A DNA stretch of 5,200 nucleotides from Gammaproteobacteria bacterium (GTDB lineage: Bacteria > Pseudomonadota > Gammaproteobacteria > Chromatiales > Chromatiaceae). How positions within the stretch are numbered: position 1 is the first letter of the stretch; each line of letters opens with the position of its first letter. The translations under genes and the position numbers were made by a program. The stretch is from contig JAUVEG010000118.1 in the NCBI GenBank assembly GCA_030594925.1, positions 1 to 5,200 of the forward strand, read 5' to 3'. The notes under the pieces were generated by a model. The model ran no database searches and had not been told where the DNA came from. It worked only from the letters and a program-made list of their open reading frames with translations. Of this stretch, positions 4,536-5,200 are shown in pieces.

Positions 4536-5200
4536 GCCGCGCCAGTACCCTTGCTGTTTGGATGAATGGCCTTAAAGTCGGTGAACTGACCAAGAGTTCC
4601 ACGGGAGCACTCGCTTTTGCTTACATAGCTGAATGGCTTGAGACTGGTGGGGCTCGTCCCATATCTCTCTCTATGCCGCTTCGGCATAAAGCCTATTCCG
4701 GCGAGATTGTATTCAACTACTTCGATAATCTGTTGCCTGATAACAAGCAGACACGGGATCGTATCCAGGCTCGTTTCAAGGCGCCAACCTCACACCCGTT
4801 CGATCTGCTTTCGGCAATCGGAATGGATTGCGTCGGGGCTGTTCAAATTGTTCCGCATGATGCCTCTCCTAAGGACGTACATCGTATTGAAGGCGTCCAC
4901 CTAACAGACCCCCAGATTGCGCAACTCTTGAAGAATTATCGTACGGCTCCCCTTGGTATGACCGAGGAGTACGGGGAGGAGTTCAGGGTATCGATCGCGG
5001 GGGCGCAAGAGAAGACTGCGCTGCTGAGGAAAAACAATGCCTGGAATCGCCCCCTGGGGACAACGCCTACCACCCACATTTTCAAACTACCCATAGGAAA
5101 GATTGAACACTCGGGAATGGATTTGAGTGAGAGCTGTGAGAATGAGTGGCTCTCTCTGAAGATCGCCAGTGCTTTCGGGCTTCCTGTGTGTGGTGCAGAG
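4529..5200 (+). CDS. hipA: HipA-like serine/threonine kinase toxin (N-terminal half, cut by window end)
   Basis: HipA kinases phosphorylate a translation factor (glutamyl-tRNA synthetase for E. coli HipA) and cause growth arrest or persistence unless bound by HipB. The 224 codons seen run open to the last base; E. coli HipA has 440 residues. Landmarks include the N-terminal VWMNG..VGELTK (10-22), FNYFDNLLPDN (62-72), FDLLSAIG (91-98), the loop SIAGAQEKTALL (155-166), where Ser155 corresponds to the autophosphorylated Ser150 of E. coli HipA, and THIFKLPIG (182-190), where Lys186 matches the ATP-binding lysine. The catalytic Asp residues lie beyond the window. ATG 4529 overlaps hipB by 7 nt, with GGGAG at 4513-4517 upstream; GTG 4532 is an alternative start. 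Confidence 0.94.
   Translation, partial: MVSRASTLAVWMNGLKVGELTKSSTGALAFAYIAEWLETGGARPISLSMPLRHKAYSGEIVFNYFDNLLPDNKQTRDRIQARFKAPTSHPFDLLSAIGMDCVGAVQIVPHDASPKDVHRIEGVHLTDPQIAQLLKNYRTAPLGMTEEYGEEFRVSIAGAQEKTALLRKNNAWNRPLGTTPTTHIFKLPIGKIEHSGMDLSESCENEWLSLKIASAFGLPVCGAE

Noticed and set aside
4343..4687. 114-codon minus-strand frame
   Set aside because: It is antisense across hipB and the hipA start, which are firmly identified by homology.
4638..4904. 88-codon + strand frame
   Set aside because: It lies inside hipA in another frame, and the hipA frame carries the conserved protein sequence throughout.

Overview
The window looks like a moderate-GC proteobacterial chromosome, probably gammaproteobacterial. 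The reasons are a HipA N-terminal half that resembles Escherichia coli HipA along its whole length, dispersed intergenic repeats of the kind common in gammaproteobacterial genomes, and a proteobacterial-type phenylacetate-CoA-ligase-like enzyme. Species cannot be named from the sequence alone. It has two parts of different character, separated near 4099-4143 by what appears to be the 3' end of a tRNA gene on the minus strand, a typical integration (att) footprint.

Left part (1-4120), all genes on the + strand. A 278-bp gene-free leader holds a MITE-like nested inverted repeat. It is followed by an acetolactate-synthase-like thiamine diphosphate (ThDP) enzyme gene broken by two single-base frameshifts (279-1952). 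Next come a second dispersed inverted repeat (about 1985-2044), a small protein of uncertain family with faint similarity to Nif11-type leader peptides (2105-2341, possibly continuing in another frame to 2409), and an intact PaaK/CapK-type adenylate-forming ligase (2366-3727). Overlapping the ligase stop codon is a broken homologue of the lasso-peptide B2 (transglutaminase-like) leader peptidase (3727-4120). It has lost frame continuity and probably some internal sequence, and a tyrosine occupies the place of the expected catalytic cysteine. ThDP enzyme, small leader-like protein, AMP-forming ligase and B2-like peptidase in one direction could be a small-molecule or peptide-modification locus, here partly decayed. 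No canonical lasso precursor, B1/RRE protein or asparagine-synthetase-like cyclase is visible, so this is a hypothesis.

Right part (4144-5200). A HipBA toxin-antitoxin operon: a sigma70-like promoter flanked by two inverted-repeat operators built from the same heptamer (GCGTGTA/TACACGC), then hipB (4275-4535) overlapped by hipA (4529 to the window end, 224 codons seen, about half of the expected protein). By the orientation of the tRNA fragment, the inserted element should lie to the right of it. hipBA would then be cargo at the element's edge, and the broken ThDP/ligase/B2 cluster would be the flanking chromosome.

Most of the other long open frames are antisense or out-of-frame shadows of these genes.
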